Below, one piece after another: positions 47,146 to 55,778 of a DNA stretch of 64,000 nt (positions are counted from its first letter, which is position 1; each line of letters opens with the position of its first letter). The notes below the pieces were generated by a model. It saw nothing but the letters and a program-made list of their open reading frames with translations. It searched no databases and was not told the origin of the DNA. Position numbers and translations under genes: made by a program. Source of the stretch: Actinocatenispora sp963805605 (GTDB taxonomy: Bacteria; Actinomycetota; Actinomycetes; Mycobacteriales; Micromonosporaceae); the NCBI GenBank assembly GCA_963805605.1, contig CAWDUX010000002.1, positions 1,302,001-1,366,000 on the forward strand, given 5' to 3'.

Positions 47146-49139
47146 CGGAAGTCCGCCGCGGTGAACGTGCTGGTCCCGTGCTGACCGACGACGGTCAGCC
47201 GGGCACCGTTCAACTGCTTGGCGCTCAGCCCGGCCGCGCGCAACCCGGCCCGAACGCCGGCGCGGTCGGACCGGTAGAGCTGGTGCCCGGGGGCGAGCAC
47301 GACCTGCAGGACCCGGTGATAGCCCGACGGGGTGCTGTCGCCGGTGAAACGACCTGCGGCCCCGGCGATCTGACGCCTGCTCGCGGACAGGTCCGCATCA
47401 CTGCGTACCGCCGCGATCTGCACCGACTCCTTGGCCCCGGTGTCGATCACGTCGGCGTGGAACGTACGCCCGCCGCTCCGCCAGCTACCCACCGACACCG
47501 TGCCGGTGGTCTTCCCCGAACGCCGCGCCGCCTCCTGCAACGCATCCCACTCACGCCCACCGGGCGCACTCCCCGCCGCATCCAGCAACTCCATCAGCGG
47601 CTTCGGCTCGAAACGGAACTTCCCGCTCCGGTCCAGCCGGTACAGCGGCGGCAGTACCTTCTCTGCGCAGGCTGTGTTGATCACCTGCGCCACTTCGCCC
47701 ACCTTCCAGTCCGACCGGGTCCAACTGTTGGTCACCAGGTAGGCCTCGATGGGCAGGATCGGGTCTGCCGTGGCCTCGAACAGTCCCTTGTCGATGACCG
47801 CCGCGACCTCTTTCGGGCTGGCACCCACATCCGTCCAGGCCAATGCGCTCAGGTGGCTATAGACGAGACCGGAATAACCGTCCAGGCCCGAAGTGCCGAC
47901 CTGGCAGGACATCCGAGCACTGTGGTTGATCGCCATCGGTTTGCTGAGTACGTCGCAGAATCCGACTGTGTGGTGGGCATCCCTGTCGGTACTGAGCACG
48001 CCCACGAACAGCACCCGCGCGGGCTGCGCCGGCCCCGGGCTTTCCCGCCGCACGGACGCGGTGACGGTGCAGCGCTGCTCGTCGCACTGCAGGTCCGATC
48101 TGGACAGGAGGAACTCCGCGACGCTGTCCGACGAGTGCTCCTCCGCATCCTTCGCGGTAGCCCACGTATCCGTCACGCGCCGACCGAGCGCCTTCCGCTG
48201 CGCGGCCCCGGGGATGGTGACATCGAAGGTGACCTGGGGGGCAGTCTCCACGTCAGCCTTCTCCGGCGCCGAGTCGGCGCCGATGGCGGACAGCAGTGGG
48301 CCGTCCAGGCCGCGGATGTGGAACGGTTGCTGCTCGCTGACATACACGGTCGTGTGCGAGGGCGTCGGTACGGCGGCCACCCGGGACCCACCGATACTGG
48401 CGGCCCGGTACGCACTCCCGGCCCGGGATGATGCCGAGGCGTGCCGGCCGGTCAGCCCGAAACGCAATGTCTCCGCCAGTTGTCGTGGATCCAGCAGCGT
48501 GAACAGATCGGTGTTGAGACCGCTGCCGTCCTCGCTCCAGTGATCGGCACGGTTGGCGGAGTCGTTCGGGAACTGTGCCAGCCACCAGGCGTGATCGCCC
48601 AGGACCAGATGGGTGCGTTGGTGGGTGACGATCTGTGCGTGTCCACCCGTCGCCAGGTGCAGGTCCAGCAACGAGTCGCCCGAGGACGTGACGATTCCGT
48701 CCAGCCGGACGGGCTGGCCGACCGCTCCGAGGTAGGTGCCGCGGTAACGGACAACGCGGGCGGCGGCAAGCTCTGCGGTACCTGCCTTGATCAGGGTGGC
48801 GGGATTCGCGGTGAAGGCGGTGACCCGGGCCGGCCTGGTGACCACGATCGCGGTCACCGTCACCGCCAGCAGCACCACGAACACCGAGGCCAGCACGATC
48901 CACCGAACTGGCCGGCGGCGGGGCTTGGGCAGTACCGACACGATCGGCTCCGGCGCCGCCGGTTCACCGGGCGCGGTCGGGTCCGAGACATTCGGTCCGT
49001 CGGCGTCCGGTACCGGCACGGTGCTCGGCTCTGCGAGATTCGGGTCCGGGCGGGCGCTCGGTTCCGGACCTGTCGGGTTGGGCCCGACGGGGTCCGACCC
49101 AGGGGAATGCGATGGGTCGGTACCCGCTTGCTCAGTCAC
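47142..49139 (-). CDS. large single-span membrane protein, paralog 1 of 3
   Basis: I do not recognise this 665-residue protein by name. A Pro/Asp/Ser-rich cytoplasmic tail (1-75) leads to one membrane helix (80-101, RWIVLASVFVVLLAVTVTAI), so the remaining 560 residues should be outside. The first outer part (VRYRGTYLGAVGQPVRLDGI through DLFTLLDPRQLAETL) resembles LolA/LppX-type lipid-binding folds, an inference. The middle has four conserved Cys (as in CDEQRC, FCDVL, SCQVG), suggesting two disulfides. The last 200 residues are almost the same in all three paralogs. It is the last gene of a three-copy array. Confidence 0.75.
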   Translation of the reverse strand: MTEQAGTDPSHSPGSDPVGPNPTGPEPSARPDPNLAEPSTVPVPDADGPNVSDPTAPGEPAAPEPIVSVLPKPRRRPVRWIVLASVFVVLLAVTVTAIVVTRPARVTAFTANPATLIKAGTAELAAARVVRYRGTYLGAVGQPVRLDGIVTSSGDSLLDLHLATGGHAQIVTHQRTHLVLGDHAWWLAQFPNDSANRADHWSEDGSGLNTDLFTLLDPRQLAETLRFGLTGRHASASSRAGSAYRAASIGGSRVAAVPTPSHTTVYVSEQQPFHIRGLDGPLLSAIGADSAPEKADVETAPQVTFDVTIPGAAQRKALGRRVTDTWATAKDAEEHSSDSVAEFLLSRSDLQCDEQRCTVTASVRRESPGPAQPARVLFVGVLSTDRDAHHTVGFCDVLSKPMAINHSARMSCQVGTSGLDGYSGLVYSHLSALAWTDVGASPKEVAAVIDKGLFEATADPILPIEAYLVTNSWTRSDWKVGEVAQVINTACAEKVLPPLYRLDRSGKFRFEPKPLMELLDAAGSAPGGREWDALQEAARRSGKTTGTVSVGSWRSGGRTFHADVIDTGAKESVQIAAVRSDADLSASRRQIAGAAGRFTGDSTPSGYHRVLQVVLAPGHQLYRSDRAGVRAGLRAAGLSAKQLNGARLTVVGQHGTSTFTAADFR

Positions 49140-49184
49140 TCAGGGATCTCCTTGTCATCTGCCTGTCAACTACATGGGGGTACG

Positions 49185-49221
49185 CCGGAGCGGTACGCGC
49201 TGCTTACAGGACCCGCTCCGG
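49185..49221 (-). terminator. inverted repeat between paralogs 1 and 2
   Basis: Nine-base arms CCGGAGCGG / CCGCTCCGG enclose a 19-base loop, six bases beyond the paralog 2 stop and before the paralog 1 start. It may partly terminate transcription. Confidence 0.45.
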
Positions 49222-49226
49222 TCGCG

Positions 49227-51254
49227 TCAGCGGAAGTCCGCCGCAGTGAAGGTGCTGGTCCCGTGCTGACCGGACACGGTCAGCCGGGCACCGTTCAACT
49301 CCCCGGCTTTCAACCCGGCGGCCCGCAACCCGGCCCGGACACCGGCGCGGTCGGCCCGGTACAGCTGATGACCCGGCGCGAGCACCACCTGCAGGACCCG
49401 GTGGTAGCCCGGTGGGGTGCCGTGTCCGCGGAAACGTTTCGCGGCGCCGCTGATCTGGTGCCTGGTCGCGGACAGGTCCGCATCACTGCGTACCGCCGCG
49501 ATCTGCACCGACTCCTTGGCCCCGGTGTCGATCACATCGGCGCGATAGCTGAGCCCATCGGTGCCCTGCCAGCTACCCACCGACACCGTGCCGGTGGTCG
49601 TCCCGGAACGCCGGGCCGCCTCCTGCAGCGCGTCCCACTCACGCCCACCCGGTGAGCTGCCCGCCGCGTCCAGGAAGTCGGTCAACGGCTTCGAGTCGAA
49701 ACGGAAGTTCCCGCTCTGTACCAGGCGGTACAGCAGCGGCAGCATCCGCGCCGTGGTCGCCGCGTTCACCACGTCGAACGCGTCGCGGATCGGCCAGTCG
49801 TCGGTACTGAAAGCATCGAGCACAGTGAGCGCCTCGCGGACGGGCTGATAGTCACCCGGCGGGTTGAACAATCCGCGTTCGAACAGCGAAAGTACCTGCT
49901 CCGGCGGTATCCCGAGGCCGGTCTGGTCATAGGCGATCGCAAATCCCCAGAGCGGTTCGTCGGAATAGTCGCGCAACCGCGGGTCCCGCACCGTGCAGGA
50001 GGCCCTGGCGCTGTCGCCCGACGCCAACGGCCTCGTCAGCGTGAAGCAGGAGCCGAGTGGATCGATGCCGTCAGGGTCGGCGGCGATGCTGACCAGGTAC
50101 ACCGCCCGAACCTTCGCCGGGCCGAAGTCACCCCGCTGCACCGATGACGGCAGCGAGCAGGTGAAGGTACCTGCCGAGGTGCAGTTGACCTGCCCGCTGT
50201 GCACGTCAAAGGAGGTGATCTCCGCCGGCGGCCTCTTCGCTGCGACCGCTGCTGCACGCCATGTCCGAGTCATTCTCGAGGTCAGCGTCGCCTGTTCCTT
50301 GGTGTCCGGGACCGACACAGCCAGTGACACCTGTGCGGCGGTCGCCACCGCGGCAGCGTCGATGTGGTCGTCTGTACCGGTGGGTTCCACCAGCGGCCCG
50401 TCCAGGCCGACGAGCCGGTACGGCTTGTGCTGGCTGACATACACCGTGGTGTGCGCCGCCGTGGTTACGGCCGTCGCCCGCACCCCACCGATGGTCGCTG
50501 CCGGTCGCGTCTCCGGAAGGGTGAAGGCCGAAGCAGGCTTGCCGGCCAGGCCTGCGCGCAGCGTTCCGGCGAGCCGCTGAGGCGAGAGCAGCGAATGCGG
50601 ATCGAAGCTCAGCGCACGACCATTTTCAGTCCAGTGGTCGGCGAGCCAGTTCGCCTCATCCGCATCCTGGACCAACCACCAGCCGCGGTCCGCCCGGACG
50701 ATCGTGTGGTACCTGTGCAGCACGACCAGGGCACTTCCGCCCTGCTCAGGTCCATCCTCGATCAGGTGCAGATCGAGCAGCGCATCGCCGTTCCGGCTGA
50801 AGATCGCGTCGAGGCGGACGAGGTGACCGAACTCGTTGAGCAGGTTGCCCCGGTAGCGCACCATCGGCGCGGCGAGCAGCTGCTGGGTACCGGCCCTGAC
50901 CAGGCTCGCGGACCTGGCAGTGAAGGCAGTGACCCGGTCGGTGGCGATGACCACGATCGCGGTCGCCGCCACCGCCAGCAGCACCACGAATGCCGAGCCC
51001 AGCACGAGCCACCGTACGGGCCAGCGATGCGGCCTGGGCAGTACCGGCGCGGGGGCAGCGGTGGTTTCGCAGGTACCCGACGCCGGGATGCTCGGCTCCG
51101 AGGCGGGGCCTGCCTCGGCGTGCGGTGCGGGGGTGGTGCTCGGCTCCGGGGAGTTCGGGTCCGGGCGGGTGCTCGCTTCCGGGCCTGTCGGGCTGTGCCC
51201 GACGGGGTCCGACCCGGGGGAATGTGCGGGGTCGGTACCCGCTTGTTCAGTCAC
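49227..51254 (-). CDS. large single-span membrane protein, paralog 2 of 3
   Basis: This 675-residue sister of paralog 1 has the same layout: disordered tail, membrane helix at about 82-103 (RWLVLGSAFVVLLAVAATAI), LolA/LppX-like first half, four-Cys middle and a nearly identical C-terminus (VSVGSWQG, VIDTGAKESVQIAAVRSDAD, ending HGTSTFTAADFR). At the DNA level 49466-49535 is identical to 47381-47450 over 70 bases, which indicates recent duplication or gene conversion. The start is GTG (MTEQAGTDPAHSPGSDPVG) after a purine-rich ribosome-binding site. The function is unknown. Confidence 0.75.
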   Translation of the reverse strand: MTEQAGTDPAHSPGSDPVGHSPTGPEASTRPDPNSPEPSTTPAPHAEAGPASEPSIPASGTCETTAAPAPVLPRPHRWPVRWLVLGSAFVVLLAVAATAIVVIATDRVTAFTARSASLVRAGTQQLLAAPMVRYRGNLLNEFGHLVRLDAIFSRNGDALLDLHLIEDGPEQGGSALVVLHRYHTIVRADRGWWLVQDADEANWLADHWTENGRALSFDPHSLLSPQRLAGTLRAGLAGKPASAFTLPETRPAATIGGVRATAVTTAAHTTVYVSQHKPYRLVGLDGPLVEPTGTDDHIDAAAVATAAQVSLAVSVPDTKEQATLTSRMTRTWRAAAVAAKRPPAEITSFDVHSGQVNCTSAGTFTCSLPSSVQRGDFGPAKVRAVYLVSIAADPDGIDPLGSCFTLTRPLASGDSARASCTVRDPRLRDYSDEPLWGFAIAYDQTGLGIPPEQVLSLFERGLFNPPGDYQPVREALTVLDAFSTDDWPIRDAFDVVNAATTARMLPLLYRLVQSGNFRFDSKPLTDFLDAAGSSPGGREWDALQEAARRSGTTTGTVSVGSWQGTDGLSYRADVIDTGAKESVQIAAVRSDADLSATRHQISGAAKRFRGHGTPPGYHRVLQVVLAPGHQLYRADRAGVRAGLRAAGLKAGELNGARLTVSGQHGTSTFTAADFR

Positions 51255-51377
51255 TCAGGATCTCTTTCTCATCTGGCGGAAGCCGCGGGAGAGAGCGGCT
51301 ATCGACGCAAAGTGCACAGCCGTACCGGCCGTACGGTGGGCCCATAAGCCATGACCAACAGTCTTTTTCACCCCGAA

Positions 51378-51408
51378 CCGCCGCCCGGAACTGTGTCCCG
51401 GGCGGCGG
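51378..51408 (-). terminator. hairpin terminator of paralog 3
   Basis: Eleven-base perfect arms CCGCCGCCCGG / CCGGGCGGCGG around a nine-base loop lie six bases after the paralog 3 stop. Confidence 0.65.
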
Positions 51409-51414
51409 CGGTGG

Positions 51415-53505
51415 TCAGCGGAGGTCCGCTGCGGTGAAGGTGCTGGTCCCGTGCTGACCGACCACGGTCAGCCGGGCACCGTTCAACTGGCCGGCGGTCA
51501 ACCCGGCGGCCCGCAGCCCGGCCCGGATGCCGGCGCGGTCGGCCCGGTAGAGCGAGTGCCCCGGCGCGAGCACCACCCGCAGAACACGGTGATAACCCGA
51601 CGGGGTGCTGTTGCCCAGGAAGCGGTCCGCCGCCCGGGTGATCTGGTGGCGCGTGGCCGACGGCGACGCATCGCTGCGTAGCGCCGCGATCTGTACCGAC
51701 TCCCGCGCGCCGGTGTCGATCACATCGGCGTGGTAGCGGAGCCCGCTGGTGTCCTGCCAGCTGCCCACCGACACGGTGCCGTCGGTCTTGTCGCAGCGCC
51801 GGGCGGCCTCTTCGATCGCATCCCACTCACGCCCACCGGGCGCGCTGCCCGCCGCGTCCACCAGCTCGGTCAACGACTTCGCCTCGAAACGGAACTTGCC
51901 GCTCTGCTGCAGCCGGTACAGAGTCGGAAACATCCCGGTCGAGGATGCCGCGTCCACCTCCTCGGCCACCTTCGACAGAGACCAGTCGCTGCCGCTCCAC
52001 GCATCGATCAGTGTCACGGTCTCGGGTGAAGTCGATACGGGGATATCCGCGGTGAACAGTCCACGCTCGAAGAGGGGAAGCATCCGCTCGGGTCGGACGC
52101 CGAGGCCGGCCTGGTCGTAGGCGATCGTGTCCCCCCACACAATCTGGCCGGCAACGTTCGCCAACCGCTGGTCCCGGATCAGGCAGGAGACATGCGCACT
52201 GGCATAACGCGCCACCGGCCGGCTCCGCGCGTAGCAGGAACCGACCGGGCCGCTGCCGTCGCGGTGGGTGAAGAGCCTGCCGAGGAACACCGCCCGTGCC
52301 TTCGCCGGACCGTACTCGTCACGTTTCACGGAGGCCGAGATGGTGCAGCCCCCCGAGTCGCAGGAGAGATGCCCTTCATCGACGTCGAAGGACGCAGACT
52401 CGGCCGGTGGCGTCTTCGATCCGGCCAGCGCGGCGTGCCACGTACTGGTCACCTGTTTGGTCAGCGTCTCCTGCGTCTTCTTGTCCGGTACGGACACATC
52501 GAAGGCGACCTGCGGTGCGGTCGTCACGGCTGAGTCGGCCATGCCGTTCTCGGCATCGGTGGAGTCCAGCAGCGGGCCGTCCAGGCCGAGGATGCGGAAC
52601 GGTCGATGCTCACTGACGTACACGGTGCTGTGCGACGGGATCGCTACGGCCGCCACCCGCGTGCCGGCGATGGTGGCGGCGCGCCGCGCCGAAGCTGGTC
52701 GTGCGGAGACAGAGCTGGACGCATGCTTGCCGGCCGCGTGCTTGCCGAAGAGCCCGGCGCGCAGCGTGATGGCCAGGCGTTGAGGTGAGAGCAACGAATG
52801 CGGGTCGAAGGTCAGACCATTGTTCTCCTCGACCCAACGGTTGGCATAGCTGCCCGCGTTGTCCGCCTTCCGCGTCAGCCACCAGCCGCGGTCGGCCCGG
52901 ATGATGGTGCGGTACTCGTGCAGGACGATCTGGGCATGCCCGCTGCCCTCGACCAACCGGGCGTCCAACAGGGCGTCGCCGGAGTGGGTGAAGGTCGCGT
53001 CTAGCCGGACGAGTTGACCGGACTGGTCGAGCAGGGTGCCCCGGTAGCGCACCATCGGCGCGGCCAGCAGTTGCTGGGTACCGGCCTTGACCAGGCTGGC
53101 CGGGCTGGCGGTGAACGCGGTGACCCGACCGGGTGCGGTGACCACGATGGCGACGATCGCGACCGCCAGCAGCACCACGAACGCCGAGCCCAGCACGATC
53201 CACCGTACGGGCCGGCGGCGGGGCGCGGGCACCACCGACACGACCGGTTCGGGCGGCGTCGACGCCGGTACCGCAGTCAGCTCCGGGGCGTTGGAGTTCG
53301 GGGAGGGGCTCGATTCTGGCGCGTCCGGGTCTGCGGAACTCGATGCTGGGGAGGGGCTCGATTCTGGCGCGTCCGGGTCTGCGGAACTCGATGCTGGGGA
53401 GGGGCTCGATTCCGGGGCTGTGCTCGATTCCGGCGCTGTCGGGGTCTGCCCATCCGGGTCCGGTCCGGTGGGACGCGAGGGGTCTGCGTCCGCTGGCTCA
53501 GTCAC
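51415..53505 (-). CDS. large single-span membrane protein, paralog 3 of 3
   Basis: This is the upstream copy of the array, 696 residues. Its cytoplasmic tail is longer because of tandem repeats of a 16-residue Ser/Pro/Asp unit (residues about 30-70). The membrane helix lies at 102-123 (RWIVLGSAFVVLLAVAIVAI). The LolA/LppX-like part, four conserved Cys and the common C-terminal domain follow (ending HGTSTFTAADLR). The region upstream of its start aligns with that upstream of paralog 2, so the copies were duplicated with their upstream regions. The function is unknown; an envelope lipid or protein-handling role is only a guess. Confidence 0.75.
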   Translation of the reverse strand: MTEPADADPSRPTGPDPDGQTPTAPESSTAPESSPSPASSSADPDAPESSPSPASSSADPDAPESSPSPNSNAPELTAVPASTPPEPVVSVVPAPRRRPVRWIVLGSAFVVLLAVAIVAIVVTAPGRVTAFTASPASLVKAGTQQLLAAPMVRYRGTLLDQSGQLVRLDATFTHSGDALLDARLVEGSGHAQIVLHEYRTIIRADRGWWLTRKADNAGSYANRWVEENNGLTFDPHSLLSPQRLAITLRAGLFGKHAAGKHASSSVSARPASARRAATIAGTRVAAVAIPSHSTVYVSEHRPFRILGLDGPLLDSTDAENGMADSAVTTAPQVAFDVSVPDKKTQETLTKQVTSTWHAALAGSKTPPAESASFDVDEGHLSCDSGGCTISASVKRDEYGPAKARAVFLGRLFTHRDGSGPVGSCYARSRPVARYASAHVSCLIRDQRLANVAGQIVWGDTIAYDQAGLGVRPERMLPLFERGLFTADIPVSTSPETVTLIDAWSGSDWSLSKVAEEVDAASSTGMFPTLYRLQQSGKFRFEAKSLTELVDAAGSAPGGREWDAIEEAARRCDKTDGTVSVGSWQDTSGLRYHADVIDTGARESVQIAALRSDASPSATRHQITRAADRFLGNSTPSGYHRVLRVVLAPGHSLYRADRAGIRAGLRAAGLTAGQLNGARLTVVGQHGTSTFTAADLR
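53303..53398 (-). repeat. 48-base tandem repeat in paralog 3
   Basis: Two perfect 48-base units (53303-53350 and 53351-53398) and part of a third encode a 16-residue Ser/Pro/Ala/Asp-rich motif in the cytoplasmic tail. The unit length keeps the frame if copies are gained or lost. Paralogs 1 and 2 lack it. Confidence 0.85.
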
Positions 53506-53686
53506 TCGGTGCTCTCTTCCTTCTCACCTGGCGGGAGCCCGCCGGAGTGGGAGGTTATCTACCCAGAGGGCACAGCTGTACTGGCCGTATGGTGGACCCC
53601 AAACAGTGATCAACAGCCGATTTACCATCGAACCACCCAGCAGTCGGGCCGATCGAGTTCGGCGCGGGCAATTTGCTGATCGACAG

Positions 53687-53716
53687 TTTCACTCCGACAG
53701 ACTCGGGTGTTAGGGT
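53687..53716 (+). promoter_or_regulatory. orphan plus-strand promoter (candidate)
   Basis: TTTCAC (53687-53692) and TAGGGT (53711-53716) are 18 bases apart on the plus strand, but no plus-strand gene follows. The 414-base gap 53506-53919 also has a GGCC-rich run near 53757-53771, a GCATGC / GCATGC stem at 53772-53791 and the hairpin at 53830-53862, so a small RNA of about 140 bases is possible. The minus strand of this gap should hold the promoter of paralog 3. Confidence 0.3.
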
Positions 53717-53829
53717 CTTTCTGTCGCTTGATGGGTTATTCGGCGCACCGGGTCCGGCCGGCCGGCCGGCCGCATGCACTGGGCGGCATGCAATAGGCCC
53801 CACGAACTGCGCGGGGGGGTGCAGGGGCG

Positions 53830-53862
53830 GGAGCGCGGCCGCCGCCATGACGGCCGCGCTCC
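53830..53862. terminator. hairpin terminator downstream of nuoC
   Basis: Twelve-base perfect arms GGAGCGCGGCCG / CGGCCGCGCTCC around a nine-base loop lie 57 bases past the nuoC stop. It could also end a transcript coming from the plus strand. Confidence 0.6.
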
Positions 53863-53919
53863 TGTCTGGTTCGTAGATCGGTACGTACGTCGCCCGGAGC
53901 TGGTCAGCCCACCGCGGAA

Positions 53920-54525
53920 TCAGCCCTCCGCGTCCGGTACCGGCCCCCACTCGCCAGGCGCCGGTACCCCCGGCGGGCGCATCGGTGCGCGCTTCGGACG
54001 CTCGCCGCCCGGCTCTTTGACCCCCGGCCAGGCCTTCGCCACCCGCGAGGCCAGGACGAAATCCTTACGCAGCGGATGGCCCTCGAAGCCGTCCGGCAGC
54101 AGCAACGGGCGCAGGTCCGTATGCCCGGTGAAGGCCACCCCGAACATCTCGTACGCCTCGCGTTCGTGCCAGTTCGCCCCCGGGTACACCCCGACCAGGC
54201 TTTCCACCTGCGGTGCCGTCGGCGTGGCCAGGGTACGCAGCAGCAGGCCGTACCGGCCGGAAACCGACCACAGGTGCGCGACGATCCGTATCCCGTCGGC
54301 CAGTTCGTCCACCGCGGACAGCCAGTCGAAGAAGTCGCAACCCGCGGTGTCGCGGGCCAGTTCGGCCGCGGCCACCCACCGTTCCAGAGGTACGTCCACG
54401 GTGGCCCTGGCCCAGCCTGCGCCACCGGAGACTCCCCCGGTGCATCCTCCGCCGAGCAGGTCGGCGACGCGTGCGGCCAGCGCGGCGGGGTCGTCGGGAC
54501 GATCGGCGGGGTCCGCTGCGCTCAT
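53920..54525 (-). CDS. nuoC: NADH-quinone oxidoreductase subunit C
   Basis: NuoC is a hydrophilic subunit of the complex I connecting module. The 201-residue product has the family region VDVPLERWVAAAELARDTAG then CDFFDWLSAVDEL, and the signature with YPGANWHEREAYEMFGVAF followed by LRPLLLPDGFEGHPLRKDF. It is 37 bases downstream of nuoB. NuoD, which usually follows, is absent; the three-paralog array lies beyond a terminator instead. Confidence 0.92.
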   Translation of the reverse strand: MSAADPADRPDDPAALAARVADLLGGGCTGGVSGGAGWARATVDVPLERWVAAAELARDTAGCDFFDWLSAVDELADGIRIVAHLWSVSGRYGLLLRTLATPTAPQVESLVGVYPGANWHEREAYEMFGVAFTGHTDLRPLLLPDGFEGHPLRKDFVLASRVAKAWPGVKEPGGERPKRAPMRPPGVPAPGEWGPVPDAEG

Positions 54526-54562
54526 GCCGCGATCCTATTGCGGACGCGTACGTGCGCCGCGG

Positions 54563-55159
54563 CTACCGTTCGTCGGCGCGGCGGACCAGGGGCGCGGTCA
54601 GCGATGCGGCGTCCGTACCGCCGGCCCGTAGCTCACCGGGCTGGACCACATCGGGCTGCTGGGTGCCGGCGCCGGGAGCGATCCGGTCCTGCAACCGTCG
54701 GATGGCGTGCAGCAGCGCCTCCGGACGCGGCGGGCAGCCCGGTACGTAGACGTCCACCGGGATGAGCTGGTCGACACCCTTGGTCACCGAGTACGAGTCC
54801 CAGTAGGGACCGCCCGAGCTGGCACAGGCGCCGAACGAGATCACGTACCTGGGCTCGGGCATCCGGTCGTACATCCGCTTGATCGCCGGGGCCATCTTGT
54901 CGGTGACTGTGCCGGACACCACCATGAGGTCGGCCTGCCGGGGGCAGTCCGGGGGCGCGGCGGTCCCGAGCCGGGTGAGGTCGTGCCGACCCGTCGTGGC
55001 GGCGATGAACTCGACCGCGCAGCAGGCCAGGCCGAAGTTGAAGACCCAGAGCGAGTATCGGCGGCCCCAGTTGAGTACGAACTGGATCGGTTCGCCGAGC
55101 ACCTCGGCGGGGTCGGCACGCCGGGATGTCGGGGCGGGCAGCGGCACCGGCTCGGACAT
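54563..55159 (-). CDS. nuoB: NADH-quinone oxidoreductase subunit B
   Basis: NuoB holds the N2 iron-sulfur cluster that reduces quinone. The start ATG 55159 follows GGAGGTGG and gives 198 residues. Cluster ligands are visible as adjacent cysteines in FGLACCAVEF, then FGACASSGGPYWDSY and VPGCPPRPEALL. It heads a two-gene nuoBC unit with no nuoA before it. The C-terminal 40 residues are an extra tail. Partner membrane subunits must be encoded elsewhere if it works in a complex I. Confidence 0.94.
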   Translation of the reverse strand: MSEPVPLPAPTSRRADPAEVLGEPIQFVLNWGRRYSLWVFNFGLACCAVEFIAATTGRHDLTRLGTAAPPDCPRQADLMVVSGTVTDKMAPAIKRMYDRMPEPRYVISFGACASSGGPYWDSYSVTKGVDQLIPVDVYVPGCPPRPEALLHAIRRLQDRIAPGAGTQQPDVVQPGELRAGGTDAASLTAPLVRRADER

Positions 55160-55451
55160 CCCACCTCCGCCTCCGGGTAGCACCGACCTGTGTGATCAAC
55201 CTACCGCCGGACCGTACCGGGTGCGGCGTCGACCGTCGCGTACGCAGACCGGACGGTACGGACCGAACAGGCAGTCCGTCGAGATCGAGGCGGGACAGTA
55301 CGGCCAGACGTACAGCCGGCGCGCAGGCGAGCGGAGACGGCCGGACACACCCGCAGAGGGTAGCGGAAGCCATCGGGCGGGTGGCGCGGGAAGCCGGTCG
55401 TGACCAGGTGGCACCATGGAAGGCGTTGTCTGGTCAGCTCCGGAGCAGGTG

Positions 55452-55706
55452 ATGAGGAAGAGATCAGGGAAGAACCGGCCCATGCCGGTCCGGGTGAACG
55501 GCGCCGCGCCGAAGCTTTCCGAGCGGTCGGAGCACCACGACCCGGACCCGCCGCTGGAGCCTGTTCCGTCGCCGGACGACCCCGCCCAGCGCCGGTTACG
55601 TCGCCGTCAGACCATCGCCGCGATCGTGGCCATCCTGGCCATCGTGATCTTCGCGCTGATCCAGGGGTTCCTGGGCGCACCGTCGAAGATCCCGGGCACC
55701 CACTGA
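55452..55706 (+). CDS. small single-span membrane protein
   Basis: This 84-residue protein starts at ATG 55452 (MRKRSGKNRPMPVRVNGAAP) after GGAG. It has a charged, Pro-rich N-terminal 50 residues and one C-terminal membrane helix (IAAIVAILAIVIFALIQGFL). I do not recognise a family. An in-frame start 36 bases upstream is an alternative. It converges on the molybdoprotein gene across a 15-base tandem repeat that contains its own stop codon. Confidence 0.65.
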   Translation: MRKRSGKNRPMPVRVNGAAPKLSERSEHHDPDPPLEPVPSPDDPAQRRLRRRQTIAAIVAILAIVIFALIQGFLGAPSKIPGTH

Positions 55707-55778
55707 TCCTGCGGGCACGGATCCTACGGGCACCGTTCCCACAGGCACTGATCCTGCGGGCACCGTTCCCGCGCGTCA
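55704..55778. repeat. degenerate 15-base tandem repeat between convergent genes
   Basis: Five contiguous 15-base units run from 55704 to 55778. Units 1 and 4 are identical (TGATCCTGCGGGCAC), while 2, 3 and 5 are variants. The stop codon of the small membrane protein is in unit 1 and the stop of the molybdoprotein is in unit 5. The array fills the whole intergenic space. Confidence 0.75.

Noticed and set aside
53757..53771. GGCC-rich run as a mobile-element end or attachment site
   Set aside because: It is a short simple repeat without a matching partner, terminal inverted repeats or transposase.
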